Source: Roseobacter sp.
GTDB lineage: Bacteria; Pseudomonadota; Alphaproteobacteria; Rhodobacterales; Rhodobacteraceae
Assembly: GCA_024636425.1 (NCBI GenBank)
Contig: JAGXHB010000220.1
Span: 1-5,749 of the forward strand
DNA length: 5,749 bases
Direction of reading: 5' to 3'
The notes below the pieces were generated by a model that saw only the letters and a list, made by a program, of their open reading frames with translations, was not told where the DNA came from and searched no databases. The position numbers and the translations under genes were made by a program. Numbering within the stretch: position 1 is the stretch's first letter; each line of letters begins with the position of its first letter. Below, in pieces: positions 4,938 through 5,749 of the stretch.

Positions 4938-5749
4938 GCGTCTTTATCGGACGGCTTCGACAGCTTCATATTGCGGTATCTGCTGATTTCGGCCACTTCG
5001 CTTTCCGCCTCAAGGGTTGGCATCAACAAATGCAGATGCGCGATGTCTCGTAGCTCTACGTAGATCAATAATCGGTAAAAGTCAGGCTTGCGGTCCAAAA
5101 ATTCCAGATCCGATATGTTGGCCGAGGATTGCCCGATCAGAGTGCAGATGCGCCCTAGCACACCCGCGCCGTTGCCAATGGTCAGATCCAGTGTCGCACC
5201 GTAAATCGGCGGGTGCTGACCTTCATGCCAGCGCAGATCGACCCAGCGTTCGGGTTGTCCCTCGTAGGCAGCAAGCCGTTCACAATCGATGGCGTGGATC
5301 GTGACGCCCCTGCCGCGAAAGGTGATGCCGACGATCCGTTCGCCCGGCAGCGGCTGGCAGCAGGGCGCGCGGTCATAGCTCTGCCCCGGCTCAAGGCCCA
5401 CAACGGCGCGCTTGCGGTCGATCTGATCGCCCTTTCGCGGTTGAAGGTTGGGATAGACCGCCTGCACGACTTCGCTGCCGGTCAGTTCAGCCGACCCCAG
5501 CTTGGCCAGCAGATCTTCAGCATTCGCGAGCCGAAGACTGCGCGCTGCGGTGCGCAAAACCTTGTCGGTGGCAGACTTGTTCATCTGCTCGAACGCGGAG
5601 CGCGCAAGTTCGCGCCCCAGCGAGACGAATCGCGCCTTGTCCACCTCGCGCAGCGACCGCCGGATCGCGGTTTTTGCCTTGCCGGTCGTGGCAATGTCCA
5701 GCCACGTTACCTGCGGCGTCTGACCTTGCGCCGTGATAATCTCGATGGA
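4934..5749 (-). CDS. rsh: Bifunctional (p)ppGpp synthetase/hydrolase (RelA/SpoT family), C-terminal part
   Basis: This is the C-terminal 271 residues of a long RelA/SpoT homologue. The reading frame is open to the right edge of the window, so the catalytic hydrolase and synthetase domains lie outside it. The fragment begins in the region after the TGS domain (GQTPQVTWLDIA at about residues 9-20). A helical stretch follows, then the zinc-finger-like/RIS domain with APCCQPLPGERIVGI and the conserved Cys130, Cys131, His153 and Cys156. An ACT domain covers about residues 184-259. In this family the C-terminal half senses ribosome or metabolic state and controls the balance between making and degrading (p)ppGpp. 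Alphaproteobacteria usually carry one bifunctional Rsh, so I prefer rsh to relA or spoT; the missing N-terminus would settle whether both activities are present. The next gene starts 34 bases downstream, which suggests co-transcription. No frameshift is visible. Confidence 0.95.
   Translation of the reverse strand, partial: SIEIITAQGQTPQVTWLDIATTGKAKTAIRRSLREVDKARFVSLGRELARSAFEQMNKSATDKVLRTAARSLRLANAEDLLAKLGSAELTGSEVVQAVYPNLQPRKGDQIDRKRAVVGLEPGQSYDRAPCCQPLPGERIVGITFRGRGVTIHAIDCERLAAYEGQPERWVDLRWHEGQHPPIYGATLDLTIGNGAGVLGRICTLIGQSSANISDLEFLDRKPDFYRLLIYVELRDIAHLHLLMPTLEAESEVAEISRYRNMKLSKPSDKDA

Overview
This window is a single co-directional block of housekeeping genes, all on the minus strand. 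In transcription order (right to left) they are: the 3' part of a bifunctional (p)ppGpp synthetase/hydrolase (rsh), a DUF2062 membrane protein, pdxJ, acpS, lepB, rnc, era, a DUF1491 gene and the first 20 codons of recO. The gene order, the moderately high GC content and the protein sequences fit an alphaproteobacterium, most likely Rhodobacteraceae (Rhodobacter/Roseobacter relatives). This assignment is from memory of such proteins and no database was searched. The genus cannot be named from the sequence.

Layout: rsh enters from the right edge and ends at 4934. After 34 bases comes a DUF2062 gene with a TTG start (4204-4899), whose end overlaps the pdxJ start by 17 bases (pdxJ 3468-4220). A 36-base gap precedes acpS (3018-3431). 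A 105-base gap, which may hold an internal promoter, precedes lepB (2076-2912). lepB, rnc (1393-2079) and era (488-1396) are joined by GTGA and ATGA stop/start overlaps. A 96-base gap with an 8-bp inverted repeat separates era from DUF1491 (62-391), whose stop shares one base with the recO start (TGATG).

The genes serve unrelated core functions: stringent response (Rsh), pyridoxal phosphate synthesis (PdxJ), activation of acyl carrier protein (AcpS), removal of signal peptides (LepB), RNA processing and 30S ribosome assembly (RNase III, Era) and recombination repair (RecO). The close packing suggests one operon, possibly with a secondary start before lepB. Two genes, DUF2062 and DUF1491, have no established function.

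I found no new defence, mobile or biosynthetic system, and no tRNA, rRNA, CRISPR array or insertion sequence. The most notable non-coding signal is a perfect 9-bp stem-loop in the last codons of lepB, ending two bases before the GTG start of rnc. It would cover the rnc ribosome-binding region and could make RNase III synthesis depend on lepB translation. A 13-codon mini-cistron chained by ATGA and TTGA overlaps between rsh and DUF2062 is a weaker curiosity.
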